Source: Macrococcus bovicus
GTDB taxonomy: Bacteria > Bacillota > Bacilli > Staphylococcales > Staphylococcaceae
NCBI RefSeq assembly: GCF_004359575.1
Contig: NZ_SCWF01000012.1
Coordinates: 1 to 61,874, forward strand
Length of the DNA: 61,874 nucleotides
Direction of reading: 5' to 3'
The notes under the pieces were generated by a model, which was not told the DNA's origin, did not search any database, and worked only from the letters and a program-made list of their open reading frames with translations. This document shows positions 25,695-34,938 of this stretch, piece by piece. Position 1 is the first letter of the stretch; every line of letters starts with the position of its first letter. The position numbers and the translations under genes were made by a program.

Positions 25695-28284
25695 ATTTTT
25701 TAATCTCTAGGTCAAGCTGGCCATCCTTCATCGTGATATCGATATGTGCTCCTTCTGCAAGGTTATTCTGCAGCAGAAGTCGCGCGACAGGTGTCTCGAT
25801 ATGTCGCTGAACAAACCGTTTAAGCGGCCGAGCACCGAATTCCGGTGCATATGCTTCTTCAGCGATCCATTCTTTAACCGGCTGAGCGACTGTGACGGAC
25901 ATATGCTGCTCCAGCAGTCGACGGTTCAACTGGTCAACCAGTTTGTCGACAATAAATGTCATATCATTCGCGCTGAGTGGTTTGAAGAGCACGATATCAT
26001 CCATCCGGTTAAGTATCTCCGGCTTGAAGTACTGATGCAGTGCTTCATCCACCTGACTGCGGGCTTCAGCCGTAATCTCGCCCTCCTCAATGCCATTCAG
26101 TAGATATTGAGAGCCGATATTACTTGTCATAATAATAATGGTATTTTTAAAGTCAACGACGCGGCCTTTAGAATCAGTCAGGCGTCCTTCATCCAGGAGC
26201 TGCAGCAGGACATTGAAGACATCACTATGGGCTTTTTCGACTTCATCCAGCAGGATGACTGAATAAGGCTGACGTCGAACCGCTTCGGTCAGCTGGCCGC
26301 CTTCTTCATAGCCGACATATCCAGGAGGCGCTCCGATTAACCGAGCAACAGCATGTTTCTCCATATATTCACTCATATCAATGCGGACCATATGCTTCTC
26401 TGAATCAAACATCGTACTTGCCAGTGCTTTTGCAAGCTCTGTCTTACCGACACCGGTCGGTCCAAGGAAGAGGAAGCTGCCGATCGGCCGGTTCGGATCC
26501 TTGATGCCGGCACGCGCACGCACGACAGCATCTGCTACTAAATCTACTGCTTCGTCCTGACCGACCACACGCTCGTGGAGGATGTCTGATAATTTCAGCA
26601 GTTTTTCTTTCTCTGTTTCCACTAGTTTAGAGACAGGGATGCCCGTCCATTGAGACACAATATAGCCGATCTCCTCATCTGTTACGACTTCGCGGATGAG
26701 ACGGTCCTTACCCTTTGTCTCTTCCTGAAAATCTTCCTCCAGCTGGGCCAGCTCTTTTTCAATCTCCGGAATCTTACCGTACTGGAGCTCAGAAGCTTTG
26801 GCCAAATCATAATTATTCTGGGCCTCTTCCAGCTGCGTGCGGTATTGATCCAGTTCGGAGCGTTTCTCCTGGACGACCTGAATCTGAGATTTCTCTTTTT
26901 CAACTTTGGCAGCCAGAATCTGCTGTCTTTCTTTCTCATCAGCCAGTTCTTTCTGCAGCTCTTCTAACCGCAGACGACTGGCACTGTCTTCCTCATTCTT
27001 CAACGCCTTTTCTTCAATCTCCAGCTGGAGCACACGGCGGTTGACTGCATCCAGTTCAGTTGGGTTTGAGCCCATCTCCGTCCGGATGGTCGCACAGGCC
27101 TGGTCGACCAGATCAATCGCTTTATCCGGCAGAAAGCGGTCGGTGATATAACGGTCTGACAGTTCAGCTGCTGCGACGAGCGCTCTATCCTGGATCCGCA
27201 CACCGTGATACACTTCGTAACGTTCTTTCAGGCCGCGGAGAATAGACACTGTATCTTCAACATCCGGTTCTGCGACCATGACCTTCTGGAAGCGACGTTC
27301 TAACGCCGAATCTTTCTCAATATACTGACGATACTCGTTCAACGTCGTCGCGCCGATGCAGTGAAGTTCTCCGCGGGCAAGCATCGGTTTCAGCATATTG
27401 CCGGCATCCATCGCACCTTCCGTTTTACCGGCGCCCACCATCATATGAATCTCATCAATAAAGAGAATGATCTGGCCGTCGCTGTCTTTCACTTCCTTCA
27501 GCACAGCCTTCAACCGCTCCTCGAATTCGCCGCGGAATTTAGCGCCTGCGACAAGCGCACTGAGATCCAGTTCAAATATCGTCTTGTTCAGGAGTGATTC
27601 CGGCACATCTTTGCGGACGATACGCTGTGCCAGGCCTTCGACGATAGCTGTTTTACCGACACCCGGTTCCCCGATCAAGATAGGATTATTCTTTGTCTTG
27701 CGGCTTAAAATACGGATAGCGTTACGGACTTCTTCGTCCCGACCGATGACAGGATCCATTTTGCCGTTGCGGACTTCCTCCACTAAATCTCTGCCGTATT
27801 TCTTCAGCACCTCATATTGTACTTCCGGATTTTGTGATGTCACGTGATGACCCCCTCTAATCTGCTTGATGATTTCTGTGATGACGGCTGATTTGCTGCC
27901 GACAAAATCGCGCGTCAGTGTATGTGACTGAACAGCAGCTAAAATGAGATGCTCCACTGATAAGTAGTCATCTTCCATCTCTTGCTGCAGCTGTTCTGCC
28001 TTTTGCATAAGTTGATTCAGATCATTGCTTAAATACTGCCCGTACTGCATATTGTCGCCACTGACAGCCGGCAGACTGTTCAATCTCTCTTCTAACCGGG
28101 CAGTATAGGCTTTAATATCAAGGTTCGCTCTTTCGAAAACAGTTGACAGCATACTGTCGCTGTCCTGGGCAAAATGCAACAGCAAGCTTTCCGGTTCAAT
28201 CGTCTGCATGTGCCGTTCAACCGCGTCACTTTGTGCTGCTTCAATAGCAGTCTGTACATTGTATGTCATTTTTTCTGCATTCAT
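25693..28284 (-). CDS. clpB: ATP-dependent chaperone ClpB
   Basis: Hexameric disaggregase that works with DnaK to rescue aggregated proteins. The 863 residues are arranged as an N-domain (1-145), AAA+ domain 1 with Walker [10 protein letters not shown] (near 205), a coiled-coil middle domain at about 405-525 rich in Glu, Lys and Arg, and AAA+ domain 2 with Walker [10 protein letters not shown] (near 605). The start ATG 28284 (MNAEKMTYN) suits the GAGGTG ribosome site. It is transcribed alone from a promoter with a CtsR box. No ClpP-docking loop is expected in ClpB. Confidence 0.96.
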   Translation of the reverse strand: MNAEKMTYNVQTAIEAAQSDAVERHMQTIEPESLLLHFAQDSDSMLSTVFERANLDIKAYTARLEERLNSLPAVSGDNMQYGQYLSNDLNQLMQKAEQLQQEMEDDYLSVEHLILAAVQSHTLTRDFVGSKSAVITEIIKQIRGGHHVTSQNPEVQYEVLKKYGRDLVEEVRNGKMDPVIGRDEEVRNAIRILSRKTKNNPILIGEPGVGKTAIVEGLAQRIVRKDVPESLLNKTIFELDLSALVAGAKFRGEFEERLKAVLKEVKDSDGQIILFIDEIHMMVGAGKTEGAMDAGNMLKPMLARGELHCIGATTLNEYRQYIEKDSALERRFQKVMVAEPDVEDTVSILRGLKERYEVYHGVRIQDRALVAAAELSDRYITDRFLPDKAIDLVDQACATIRTEMGSNPTELDAVNRRVLQLEIEEKALKNEEDSASRLRLEELQKELADEKERQQILAAKVEKEKSQIQVVQEKRSELDQYRTQLEEAQNNYDLAKASELQYGKIPEIEKELAQLEEDFQEETKGKDRLIREVVTDEEIGYIVSQWTGIPVSKLVETEKEKLLKLSDILHERVVGQDEAVDLVADAVVRARAGIKDPNRPIGSFLFLGPTGVGKTELAKALASTMFDSEKHMVRIDMSEYMEKHAVARLIGAPPGYVGYEEGGQLTEAVRRQPYSVILLDEVEKAHSDVFNVLLQLLDEGRLTDSKGRVVDFKNTIIIMTSNIGSQYLLNGIEEGEITAEARSQVDEALHQYFKPEILNRMDDIVLFKPLSANDMTFIVDKLVDQLNRRLLEQHMSVTVAQPVKEWIAEEAYAPEFGARPLKRFVQRHIETPVARLLLQNNLAEGAHIDITMKDGQLDLEIKK

Positions 28285-28297
28285 CCCTGTCACCTCA

Positions 28298-28314
28298 TTT
28301 GACTATGTTTGACC
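28298..28314 (-). promoter_or_regulatory. CtsR operator of clpB
   Basis: On the minus strand GGTCAAACATAGTCAAA is a direct repeat of RGTCAAA with a 3-base gap, the exact CtsR heptad pattern. It lies between the promoter and the start codon. CtsR represses clp genes until heat or protein stress. Confidence 0.8.
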
Positions 28315-28323
28315 TTTACCCCT

Positions 28324-28352
28324 ATTATATAGCCCTTTTCCGTCTCAGCCAA
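28324..28352 (-). promoter_or_regulatory. clpB promoter
   Basis: A -35 TTGGCT (28347-28352) and a perfect -10 TATAAT (28324-28329) on the minus strand are spaced by 17 bases, directly upstream of the CtsR box. Confidence 0.8.
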
Positions 28353-28448
28353 ACATCATGCTCCACCTGCTCAGAAAAATTTAAATCGTGTCATATTATG
28401 AAAAATGTCTATGCTATAATAGAAAAAAAGTGGACAAGGATGAACAGG

Positions 28449-29144
28449 ATGGTACAGATTAATTTTCATGAAGCCACGAACGTCGTCAACTATATCATGG
28501 ATAATGGTAAAGAAGAGTCTTATAAGGCAGGACAATATATTTATCAGGCAGAGGATCCCGCTGATTATATCTATGTCATTAAAAGCGGGGTCGTGCTCAT
28601 CAACCGCATGGTGGAGGATGGTAAGGAGCTATCGATGAAGATGCTCTCAAGCCGTTCTATTTTTGGTGCTGTGACCCTGTTCTGTGGTCCAAAGAAGCAT
28701 TCACTGTTCGCGAAGGTGAAATCAGCCGCTGTCGTCCGCAAAATAGAGCTGAAGACCTTTGAGACTGCATTGCTGGCTGATGAAGTCATGAAATACGAAT
28801 GGATGCTGTGGCAGCAGAATGAAAACAGCAAAAATGAATACAAGATGCGCGATTTATTTACTCTCGGCAAAAAAGGGGCGCTCTATTCGACGTTGATCAG
28901 ACTCAGCAATACCTACGGCGTCAAGCAGGAGGAAGGTCTTCTGCTGAACGTAGAATTGACCAATAACGACCTGGCCAATCTCTGCGGCACGACCCGGGAA
29001 GGTGTCAACCGGATCATCAGTCAGCTCAGGGCTGATGATATCATCAGTGTGAAAGGTAAATATATCGTGCTTAACAACATCCAGTATCTGAAAGATGAGA
29101 TCAGCTGTGAAAGCTGTCCGGTCAATATCTGCAGAATTGAATAA
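28449..29144 (+). CDS. Crp/Fnr-family regulator with a C-terminal cysteine cluster
   Basis: A 231-residue transcription factor. The N-terminal cyclic-nucleotide-type beta roll spans about 20-125 (QAEDPADYIYVIKSGVVLINRM). A linking helix follows, then a winged HTH at about 160-215 whose recognition helix reads TREGVNRIISQL. The last residues hold three Cys in the pattern SCESCPVNIC. Such a cluster could bind an Fe-S centre or respond to oxidants, as in Bacillus-type Fnr, which also uses C-terminal Cys residues; this is inferred. The start ATG 28449 fits AAGGA. A TATAAT -10 lies at 28415-28420. It is divergent from clpB. Confidence 0.75.
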   Translation: MVQINFHEATNVVNYIMDNGKEESYKAGQYIYQAEDPADYIYVIKSGVVLINRMVEDGKELSMKMLSSRSIFGAVTLFCGPKKHSLFAKVKSAAVVRKIELKTFETALLADEVMKYEWMLWQQNENSKNEYKMRDLFTLGKKGALYSTLIRLSNTYGVKQEEGLLLNVELTNNDLANLCGTTREGVNRIISQLRADDIISVKGKYIVLNNIQYLKDEISCESCPVNICRIE

Positions 29145-29151
29145 GACAAAA

Positions 29152-29180
29152 AAAGCCCGCAGCACGAAGCTGCGGGCTTT
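29152..29180. terminator. Bidirectional terminator between the Crp/Fnr gene and sufT
   Basis: The arms AAAGCCCGCAG / CTGCGGGCTTT with a 7-base loop lie between two convergent genes. Confidence 0.8.
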
Positions 29181-29184
29181 CTGA

Positions 29185-29493
29185 TCAGCTGACGCCGAGT
29201 GCAATCTTAGCGTAACGGCTCATCATTTCTTTATTCCAAGGTGGATTCCAGACGATATTCACTTCTACACCTTTAATTTCCGGTAATTCACCGAGTGCTG
29301 TCTTCACCTGATCAATAATCTGGGGTCCCATCGGACAGCCCATAGATGTTAACGTCATATCAACGGTCACAATGCCGTCATCATCCATATCGACGTGATA
29401 GACGAGTCCTAAATTGATGACATCAATACCAAGCTCTGGATCGATGACATTTTCAAGTGCACCGAGAATACTGTCTTTCATTGCTTCTTCCAT
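29185..29493 (-). CDS. sufT: Fe-S cluster assembly factor, MIP18/SufT-like
   Basis: A 102-residue MIP18-domain (DUF59) protein that helps mature Fe-S proteins under high demand in staphylococci. Family signatures: DPELGIDVINLGLVY at about 18-32, and the conserved reactive Cys in LTSMGCPMGPQI. It is full length for the stand-alone type. The start ATG 29493 is behind AAAGGAGTG. It is monocistronic and convergent with the Cys-rich Crp/Fnr regulator. Confidence 0.87.
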   Translation of the reverse strand: MEEAMKDSILGALENVIDPELGIDVINLGLVYHVDMDDDGIVTVDMTLTSMGCPMGPQIIDQVKTALGELPEIKGVEVNIVWNPPWNKEMMSRYAKIALGVS

Positions 29494-29581
29494 GCTCTTC
29501 ACTCCTTTTTCTCTAACTATATCAAATTCCTTAACTATCGCCAATTAAATGATATGATAGAAGGCAGAAAGGATTGACCTG

Positions 29582-30403
29582 ATGAACGATAAACACTTAA
29601 TCTGCCTCGATCTCGACGGCACTTTACTGACTGATGAAAAAACCATTTCACCTTACACTAAACATGTACTTGAACGCTTGAGAGAAGAAGGCCACGAAGT
29701 CATGATTTCAACCGGCCGTCCCTACCGTGCAAGCGAAACCTATTACAATGAGCTCGGTCTCGATTCCCCTATCGTCAACTTTAACGGCGCTTTTATCCAT
29801 CATCCTAAGGACGACGATTTTAAAGGGGTCCATACGCCGCTCGATCTATCTATCGCAAGAGCTATTTTTGAGCAGCTGGAAGACTTGAACATCCAGAATA
29901 TCATCGCTGAAGTGAAGGACCATGTTTATTTTCACTATCATGATGAGTATCTGTTCCAGGGCTTCACGATGGGTAACCCTGTCGTCAAGAATGGCAATCT
30001 GAATCTTATACTGCAGGAAGGGCCGACCAGTATTCTGATACAGGCCGAGGATGAGCATGTGCCGGCAATCCGCGAACACTTAAGTCACGTCTATGCCGAA
30101 CAGGTCGAACATCGATGCTGGGGCGCCCCTTATCCTGTCATTGAGATCGTCAAAAAAGGAATCAATAAAGCAGTCGGCATCCAGTATGTCTCTGAAAAAT
30201 TAGGCATCAATCAGAAGAATATCATTGCATTCGGTGATGAGGACAATGATTTTGAGATGATTGAGTATGCCGGCACAGGTGTTGCCATGGCTAATGCCAT
30301 CCAGGAACTGAAGATGCGCGCTGATAAGGTGACGCTCTCTAACAATGAAGATGGCATCGGCGTATTTCTGGCTGATTATTTCAATCTTGAAGGGAGAGCA
30401 TAA
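29582..30403 (+). CDS. Cof-type HAD hydrolase (sugar-phosphate or flavin phosphatase)
   Basis: A 273-residue HAD-superfamily phosphatase. Motif I is DLDGTLLTDEKT (nucleophile Asp and acid/base Asp), motif II is STGRPYRAS, motif III is the Lys in IVKKGINKAVG, and motif IV is AFGDEDNDFEMI. The large C2B cap between motifs II and III places it in the Cof/YxeH subfamily, whose members act on small phosphorylated metabolites. The exact substrate is not readable. One base separates its stop from cdr, so the two are likely co-transcribed. Confidence 0.88.
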   Translation: MNDKHLICLDLDGTLLTDEKTISPYTKHVLERLREEGHEVMISTGRPYRASETYYNELGLDSPIVNFNGAFIHHPKDDDFKGVHTPLDLSIARAIFEQLEDLNIQNIIAEVKDHVYFHYHDEYLFQGFTMGNPVVKNGNLNLILQEGPTSILIQAEDEHVPAIREHLSHVYAEQVEHRCWGAPYPVIEIVKKGINKAVGIQYVSEKLGINQKNIIAFGDEDNDFEMIEYAGTGVAMANAIQELKMRADKVTLSNNEDGIGVFLADYFNLEGRA

Positions 30404-30404
30404 T

Positions 30405-31721
30405 ATGAAGATTGTTGTTGTAGGCGGTGTGGCTGGCGGTGCTACTGTCGCCTCACAAATCAGACGTGAACTGCCTGATGCAGAGATTGTCATCTACGAG
30501 AAGGGCCGCGATATGAGTTTTGCCAACTGCGGACTGCCCTATTATCTCGGCGCTGAGATAACAGACCGTTCTGAACTGACTCAGGCATCAGCTGCGACAT
30601 TCAAGGAACAAAAAGAAATCACGGTCAAGCTGTATCACGAAGTCATAGCAGTTGAGCCAGCGCATAAAACCGTGACGATTCTTAATCACCTGACCCAGGA
30701 GACAACAGAAGATACATACGATCAATTGATCTTAAGCCCGGGCTGTCAGGCCGTTCGTTTGCCGCAGCTGGCAGATTCAGATATCGCCTTTCCTGTCAGA
30801 ACACTCGAAGATACGGATATCATCGAACAGCATATAGAACAGTATGATGTGAAGAAGGCGTTGATTATCGGGGCCGGCTATATCAGCCTTGAAATGGTTG
30901 AAAACCTTAAGCACTGTGGACTTGACGTGACACTTCTCCATCGCAATGAACGTCTGCTGAAGACCATGGATGGACAGTTCTTGCCGCATCTGATGAACTG
31001 CCTCAAGGAAGCAGCCGTCAATATCCAGCTCAATGATGAAGTAGACCGTATAAAGGGTAAAACTGTCACGTTTAAATCCGGGCTATCAGCTGACTATGAT
31101 CTCATTATTGAGGCGGTCGGAATCACGCCGAACACGGAATTCTTGGCCAAGAGCGGCATTGAATTGAACGACAAAGGGTATATCGTGACCGATCAATATT
31201 TCCAGACCTCCGTCCAGGATATCTATGCACTCGGTGATGCCATTGAAACATTCTATATGCACACCGGTCAGAAGACAACCGTCGCCCTTGCATGGGGTGC
31301 GCACCGTGCCGCAAATCTGATTGCCGGCAATCTTGCTGGTCATAAACAAGCGTTTAACGGCCTGCTCGGGACTAATATCATCCGCTTCTTTGACCATGCC
31401 ATTGCAAGCGTCGGCATCAGCGAAAAAGAAGCACAAGAATGCGGGGCAGCACATCTCTCGTTCGATCAGTATCCGCAGGCAAGATATATGCCTCGTTCTC
31501 ATCCGATGCATATCTCAGTCTATTATGACCCAGATACCCGTCAGATCCTACGTGCCTGCTTCTTCGGTAAGATGGGAGTAGATAAACGCGTGGATGTCAT
31601 AGCGACTGCTATAATCGCTAAGATGACGATTGATGATTTAAAAGATATTGAGATTGCCTATGCCCCTCCTTTCTCATCCCCGAAGGACATCATCAATATG
31701 ATAGGCTATCGTGCGAAATAA
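30405..31721 (+). CDS. cdr: Coenzyme A disulfide reductase
   Basis: An FAD enzyme of 438 residues that reduces CoA disulfide with NADPH. It maintains CoA as the main low-molecular-weight thiol in staphylococci, which lack glutathione. Visible: FAD Rossmann motif VVVGGVAGGATVASQ, the single active-site Cys in SFANCGLPYYLG (about 42), a second Rossmann motif LIIGAGYISLEM and the FAD-binding IYALGDAIE. The start ATG 30405 follows GGGAGAG, one base after the HAD gene. A strong terminator follows. Confidence 0.95.
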   Translation: MKIVVVGGVAGGATVASQIRRELPDAEIVIYEKGRDMSFANCGLPYYLGAEITDRSELTQASAATFKEQKEITVKLYHEVIAVEPAHKTVTILNHLTQETTEDTYDQLILSPGCQAVRLPQLADSDIAFPVRTLEDTDIIEQHIEQYDVKKALIIGAGYISLEMVENLKHCGLDVTLLHRNERLLKTMDGQFLPHLMNCLKEAAVNIQLNDEVDRIKGKTVTFKSGLSADYDLIIEAVGITPNTEFLAKSGIELNDKGYIVTDQYFQTSVQDIYALGDAIETFYMHTGQKTTVALAWGAHRAANLIAGNLAGHKQAFNGLLGTNIIRFFDHAIASVGISEKEAQECGAAHLSFDQYPQARYMPRSHPMHISVYYDPDTRQILRACFFGKMGVDKRVDVIATAIIAKMTIDDLKDIEIAYAPPFSSPKDIINMIGYRAK

Positions 31722-31726
31722 TAGGA

Positions 31727-31755
31727 AAGACCGCATGCCGGGGGCATGCGGTCTT
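31727..31755 (+). terminator. Terminator of the HAD-cdr operon
   Basis: The arms AAGACCGCATGC / GCATGCGGTCTT, a G-rich loop, then TCTATTTG. It starts 6 bases after the cdr stop and before array C. Confidence 0.8.
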
Positions 31756-31778
31756 CTATTTGCTGCGAGTTGTGCTGC

Positions 31779-32064
31779 GAGTTATGAGCGATATTTGTCG
31801 TTTATCGCTCATAACTCACAGGAACTCAAGGCTTCAGCCTCATTATGAGCGATATTTGCTGTTTATCGCTCATAACTTACAGGAACTCAAGGCTTCAGCC
31901 TCATTATGAGCGATATTTGTCGTTTATCGCTCATAACTCACAGGCACTCAAGGCTTCAGCCTCATTATGAGCGATATTTGTCGTTTATCGCTCATAACTC
32001 ACAGGCACTCAAGGCTTCAGTCTCATTATGAGCGATATTTGTCGTTTATCGCTCATAACTCATA
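31779..32064. repeat. Tandem hairpin array C (5 units, 61-bp period)
   Basis: Units begin TTATGAGCGATA at 31782, 31843, 31904, 31965 and 32026, exactly 61 bases apart. Each has a perfect 12-bp inverted repeat (TTATGAGCGATA / TATCGCTCATAA, 9-base loop), extending to 15 bp in the first unit. The spacer carries a second small hairpin, AGGC-TTCA-GCCT. The array lies between two convergent genes, cdr and the amylase-like gene. The same stem reappears in array E at 61.4 kb with a different spacer. Confidence 0.92.
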
Positions 32065-32072
32065 TTTTTCAG

Positions 32073-33452
32073 CTATTTATTGCGCTTTGATTTTCTGGCT
32101 GCAAGTATAATAAACAGGGTAAATGCGATAATCACCCCGACTGATGCGATAATATAGCCGATATTAAGTCCTCTGTCCTTGATGATGGCATAGAGCTCTG
32201 CTTCTTCACGATTGGTGATTAAATCAAACTGACCATCTTTTTCATGAATAGCATCGCCGATCAGCAGTCCACTTAACATTTTTCCTTCAGGGACCACATC
32301 AGTACCCAGCTCAACTTTCGTGGCTTTATCTGTATTGTTGAGATTATAAATAAAATCCACCTTATCAGTATCATAATGAATGACCTGATTGCCGTTTTTA
32401 TTCATCAGCACCTGCATCTTGCCGTCAAACATTTCACGGTATTTATCGAAGACGCGTGAGGTCTCCTGCAGGTAATCTGTCACTTCTTTTTCCGTCCGGA
32501 AATCCAGCAGCTGGTGCATATCAGGCATCTGTCCACCGTTCATGGCAATCTCCGTCCCGTATGTCATGCTCATCGGCTGATTCTGACTGAGCAGATAGCT
32601 GAGCAGTAACTTAATACGGGTGCCCGGGAACATATTTTCATCAGCAGCATATTTCGTGAAGCGCGGCATAAAGAAATTATCTGCCGCGAGTAATTCATTT
32701 TTACCGAATGAATCTGGCAGTGGCTGGTTCGTTGTCTTAAAGCCGTTCGCCAGCTTTAAGGTTGACTCCTCTTTTTGGATATAATCAAAATTCTTGGCGG
32801 CCATGCCTTTGTTCAGAATAGCGATATTCAGCGGCAGGTCAGGCATGATTTTCTGGGCATCAATTCCGTCCTGCAGCGTATACATGGAAAGACCATCTAC
32901 CTGATAAGTCTTGACGAAGGCAGCCATTTTTTTCTTGTATTTCTCTTGGTTGGCCGCATTCTGCAGGTCGATAATCTGGGTATTGCCGTAATAGGCTTTC
33001 TGGATCTCATTCATCGCAGGAGACTTCAAAGGCGTAAATTCCTTTGTGGCAACGACCGGCATATCCACGATAATCTTCATCTTGTTATCGTGAATCTTCT
33101 TGACCAGTTCCTTGAAATCCTTGTCACCACCATAAACAGAATCAATAGTATCGTAGTTTGAGACTTTATAGCCTAGATAGTCATTCTGCTCATGCTTGAA
33201 TATCGGCGAGATATGGATGACGTTGAAGCCCATATCCTTAATATAATCGAGCTTGCTTTCAATCCCCTGAAAATCTCCACCGTAAGGCAGATGATCGTCA
33301 TCGTCATTATGGATATGCGCATTATTTTTTTCTGTGCCGTTCAAGAAACGGTCTACGACTAGACTATAGACCCTCGGCTGCTGTTTCTCTTGTGCTTGTG
33401 CTACCGGCGTGACCAGCAGGCCTGCCATCAGCAGTAATATCATTTTCTTCAT
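32073..33452 (-). CDS. Membrane-anchored alpha-amylase-like protein, probably inactive as an enzyme
   Basis: A 459-residue exported protein. The signal peptide is MKKMILLLMAGLLVTPVAQAQ. A GH13-type barrel starts VYSLVVDRFLNG and GGDFQGIESKLDYIKDMGFN. A C-terminal membrane helix follows (IGYIIASVGVIIAFTLFII) and a basic tail, so it is anchored in the membrane with the domain outside. The usual GH13 catalytic segments are altered: region I reads IIVDMPVVA instead of DVVxNH, and the nucleophile region reads VDGLSMYTLQ instead of GFRxDA. I therefore expect carbohydrate binding or a structural role rather than starch cleavage. Homologues occur at this locus in staphylococci. Confidence 0.75.
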   Translation of the reverse strand: MKKMILLLMAGLLVTPVAQAQEKQQPRVYSLVVDRFLNGTEKNNAHIHNDDDDHLPYGGDFQGIESKLDYIKDMGFNVIHISPIFKHEQNDYLGYKVSNYDTIDSVYGGDKDFKELVKKIHDNKMKIIVDMPVVATKEFTPLKSPAMNEIQKAYYGNTQIIDLQNAANQEKYKKKMAAFVKTYQVDGLSMYTLQDGIDAQKIMPDLPLNIAILNKGMAAKNFDYIQKEESTLKLANGFKTTNQPLPDSFGKNELLAADNFFMPRFTKYAADENMFPGTRIKLLLSYLLSQNQPMSMTYGTEIAMNGGQMPDMHQLLDFRTEKEVTDYLQETSRVFDKYREMFDGKMQVLMNKNGNQVIHYDTDKVDFIYNLNNTDKATKVELGTDVVPEGKMLSGLLIGDAIHEKDGQFDLITNREEAELYAIIKDRGLNIGYIIASVGVIIAFTLFIILAARKSKRNK

Positions 33453-33536
33453 TTCTATCCCTCTATTCGCTTAATACTTAAATTATACTTGAAGTGACAG
33501 AAATTGTGACTTAATTCATAAAAAGTTCATAAGAAA

Positions 33537-33560
33537 AAGCTGACTCCGAGGAATCAGCTT
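33537..33560 (-). terminator. Terminator of the YisL-like gene
   Basis: The arms AAGCTGAcTCC / GGAaTCAGCTT overlap the stop codon of the minus-strand gene and are followed by T-rich sequence on that strand. Confidence 0.6.
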
Positions 33561-33936
33561 AGTTGAACATGGCAGTAATAGGTCCCATTGGCAACCAGAT
33601 ACCCATGCCTATTGTCAGTATTGCGAATAAGACGACTAAGTAGAAGAAAGTACGAGAAGGTTTCTTCTTTTTCTTTTTAGCGAGCGTCATTTCCATCAGG
33701 CCGATAGTGACCAGACCCAACAGGAATTTAATACCATACTGAGCTGCCATACCGCCGCCCATTGTCTGGAAGAACACGACACCACCACTGATCAGTGTCA
33801 GCAATAAAAAGACTCGCAGTACCATATGCAGCGGTTTGAAGTATTGACTTGGTCCTTGGCGATCAGAGAAATTCTGATAAGCAGCAAAGAAAAGAATGAT
33901 AGCTAGAATCCAGCTTAAAATATGAAGGTGTAACAT
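33559..33936 (-). CDS. YisL-family (DUF1516) membrane protein
   Basis: A 125-residue protein with four hydrophobic helices (ILSWILAIILFFAAYQNF; LRVFLLLTLISGGVVFF; IKFLLGLVTIGLMEMTLA; FFYLVVLFAILTIGMGIWL). A very basic KKKKKKPSR stretch lies between the last two helices and should face the cytosol. It matches the YisL/DUF1516 family, function unknown, which in Bacillus is next to the YisK hydrolase as here. Confidence 0.8.
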   Translation of the reverse strand: MLHLHILSWILAIILFFAAYQNFSDRQGPSQYFKPLHMVLRVFLLLTLISGGVVFFQTMGGGMAAQYGIKFLLGLVTIGLMEMTLAKKKKKKPSRTFFYLVVLFAILTIGMGIWLPMGPITAMFN

Positions 33937-33990
33937 CTGTATCCTCCTTTCATGTATTTGTTATCAGTTTAACATAATTAATGGCAAAAA

Positions 33991-34013
33991 AGAAAAGAGC
34001 TGACGCTCTTTTC
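33991..34013 (-). terminator. Terminator of the FAH-family gene
   Basis: The arms AGAAAAGAGC / GCTCTTTTCT are followed on the minus strand by T-rich sequence (TTTTTTGCC). Confidence 0.65.
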
Positions 34014-34024
34014 TGTTCTCTTCC

Positions 34025-34924
34025 TTATTCAGCAATCGTATTGACCAATGTACCGATGCCATCGATGGAGACTTTGACTTCATCCCCTGCCTTCAGGAAG
34101 ACCGGTGGATTCATGCCAGCCCCCACTCCAGCTGGTGTACCTGTCGCAATCACATCACCTGGATGGAGTGCCACATATTTGGACACTTCAGCAATCAGAT
34201 CATCGATTTTCAGGATCATATCTGATGTTGAGCCGTCCTGACGGATCTCGTTGTTGACTTTCGTCACGATGTTAACATTCTCAGGATTCGGCAGCTCATC
34301 TTTCGTCGCGATGTAAGGGCCCATCGGACAGCCGCCGATCAGGCTTTTACTCAGGAAAGCCTGCAGATGCTCTTTCTGGAGGTCACGTGCTGTGATGTCA
34401 TTGATGATGGTGTAACCATAGACATAATCAAGCGCAAGACCTTTTGGAATCTGGTGACCATATTTACCGATGACGATACCGAGCTCTCCTTCATAGTCCA
34501 GCTGGCTTGTCACATCTGAGTGCAGCGGAATTGCGTTGCCATCGCCTATTAAGCTTGATGGTGCTTTAGTGAAAACGTAGAGACGATCGACTGCATTGTT
34601 CAGTTCTTCTGCATGCTCTTTATAGTTACGACCGACCGCAATCACATTGTTCGTCGGTGTCACCGGTGGCAGGAATTTGATGTCAGCAAATGGCGCTTTA
34701 TAACTCTCTTTATCCCCTTGCTGTTCTGCTTTAGAGACTACTTGGCGTACAGCCTCCTGAAAATCAATCTCTGCATTTTTCTGCAGCCCTTCAAGCAACG
34801 TTTTCGGATAGTCAGCATTCCCGAACGCTTCAAAGACTTTAGGTAAGATCCATGCTGCTTCCTCGCGTTTTACTTTAACACCATATGTTTCTTTGCCTTG
34901 GTACTCAAATGAAAGAAATTTCAT
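34025..34924 (-). CDS. Fumarylacetoacetate hydrolase family protein (YisK-like)
   Basis: A 299-residue enzyme of the FAH superfamily, which cleaves or decarboxylates 2-oxo-diacids. The metal-binding acidic residues lie in [14 protein letters not shown] (E-x-E pattern), with the family segment [13 protein letters not shown] and the C-terminal [14 protein letters not shown]. YisK-type proteins act as oxaloacetate decarboxylase or similar; the substrate here is not certain. The start ATG 34924 follows AAGGAG at 8 bases. It follows the unknown membrane gene and addA on the same strand. Confidence 0.85.
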   Translation of the reverse strand: MKFLSFEYQGKETYGVKVKREEAAWILPKVFEAFGNADYPKTLLEGLQKNAEIDFQEAVRQVVSKAEQQGDKESYKAPFADIKFLPPVTPTNNVIAVGRNYKEHAEELNNAVDRLYVFTKAPSSLIGDGNAIPLHSDVTSQLDYEGELGIVIGKYGHQIPKGLALDYVYGYTIINDITARDLQKEHLQAFLSKSLIGGCPMGPYIATKDELPNPENVNIVTKVNNEIRQDGSTSDMILKIDDLIAEVSKYVALHPGDVIATGTPAGVGAGMNPPVFLKAGDEVKVSIDGIGTLVNTIAE

Positions 34925-34938
34925 TAAGGTCACTCCTT

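Noticed and set aside
31779-32064. CRISPR array
   Set aside because: Regular repeats with hairpins suggest it, but the spacers are identical from unit to unit, there is no leader, and no cas gene is anywhere in the window. The same holds for arrays A, B, D and E.
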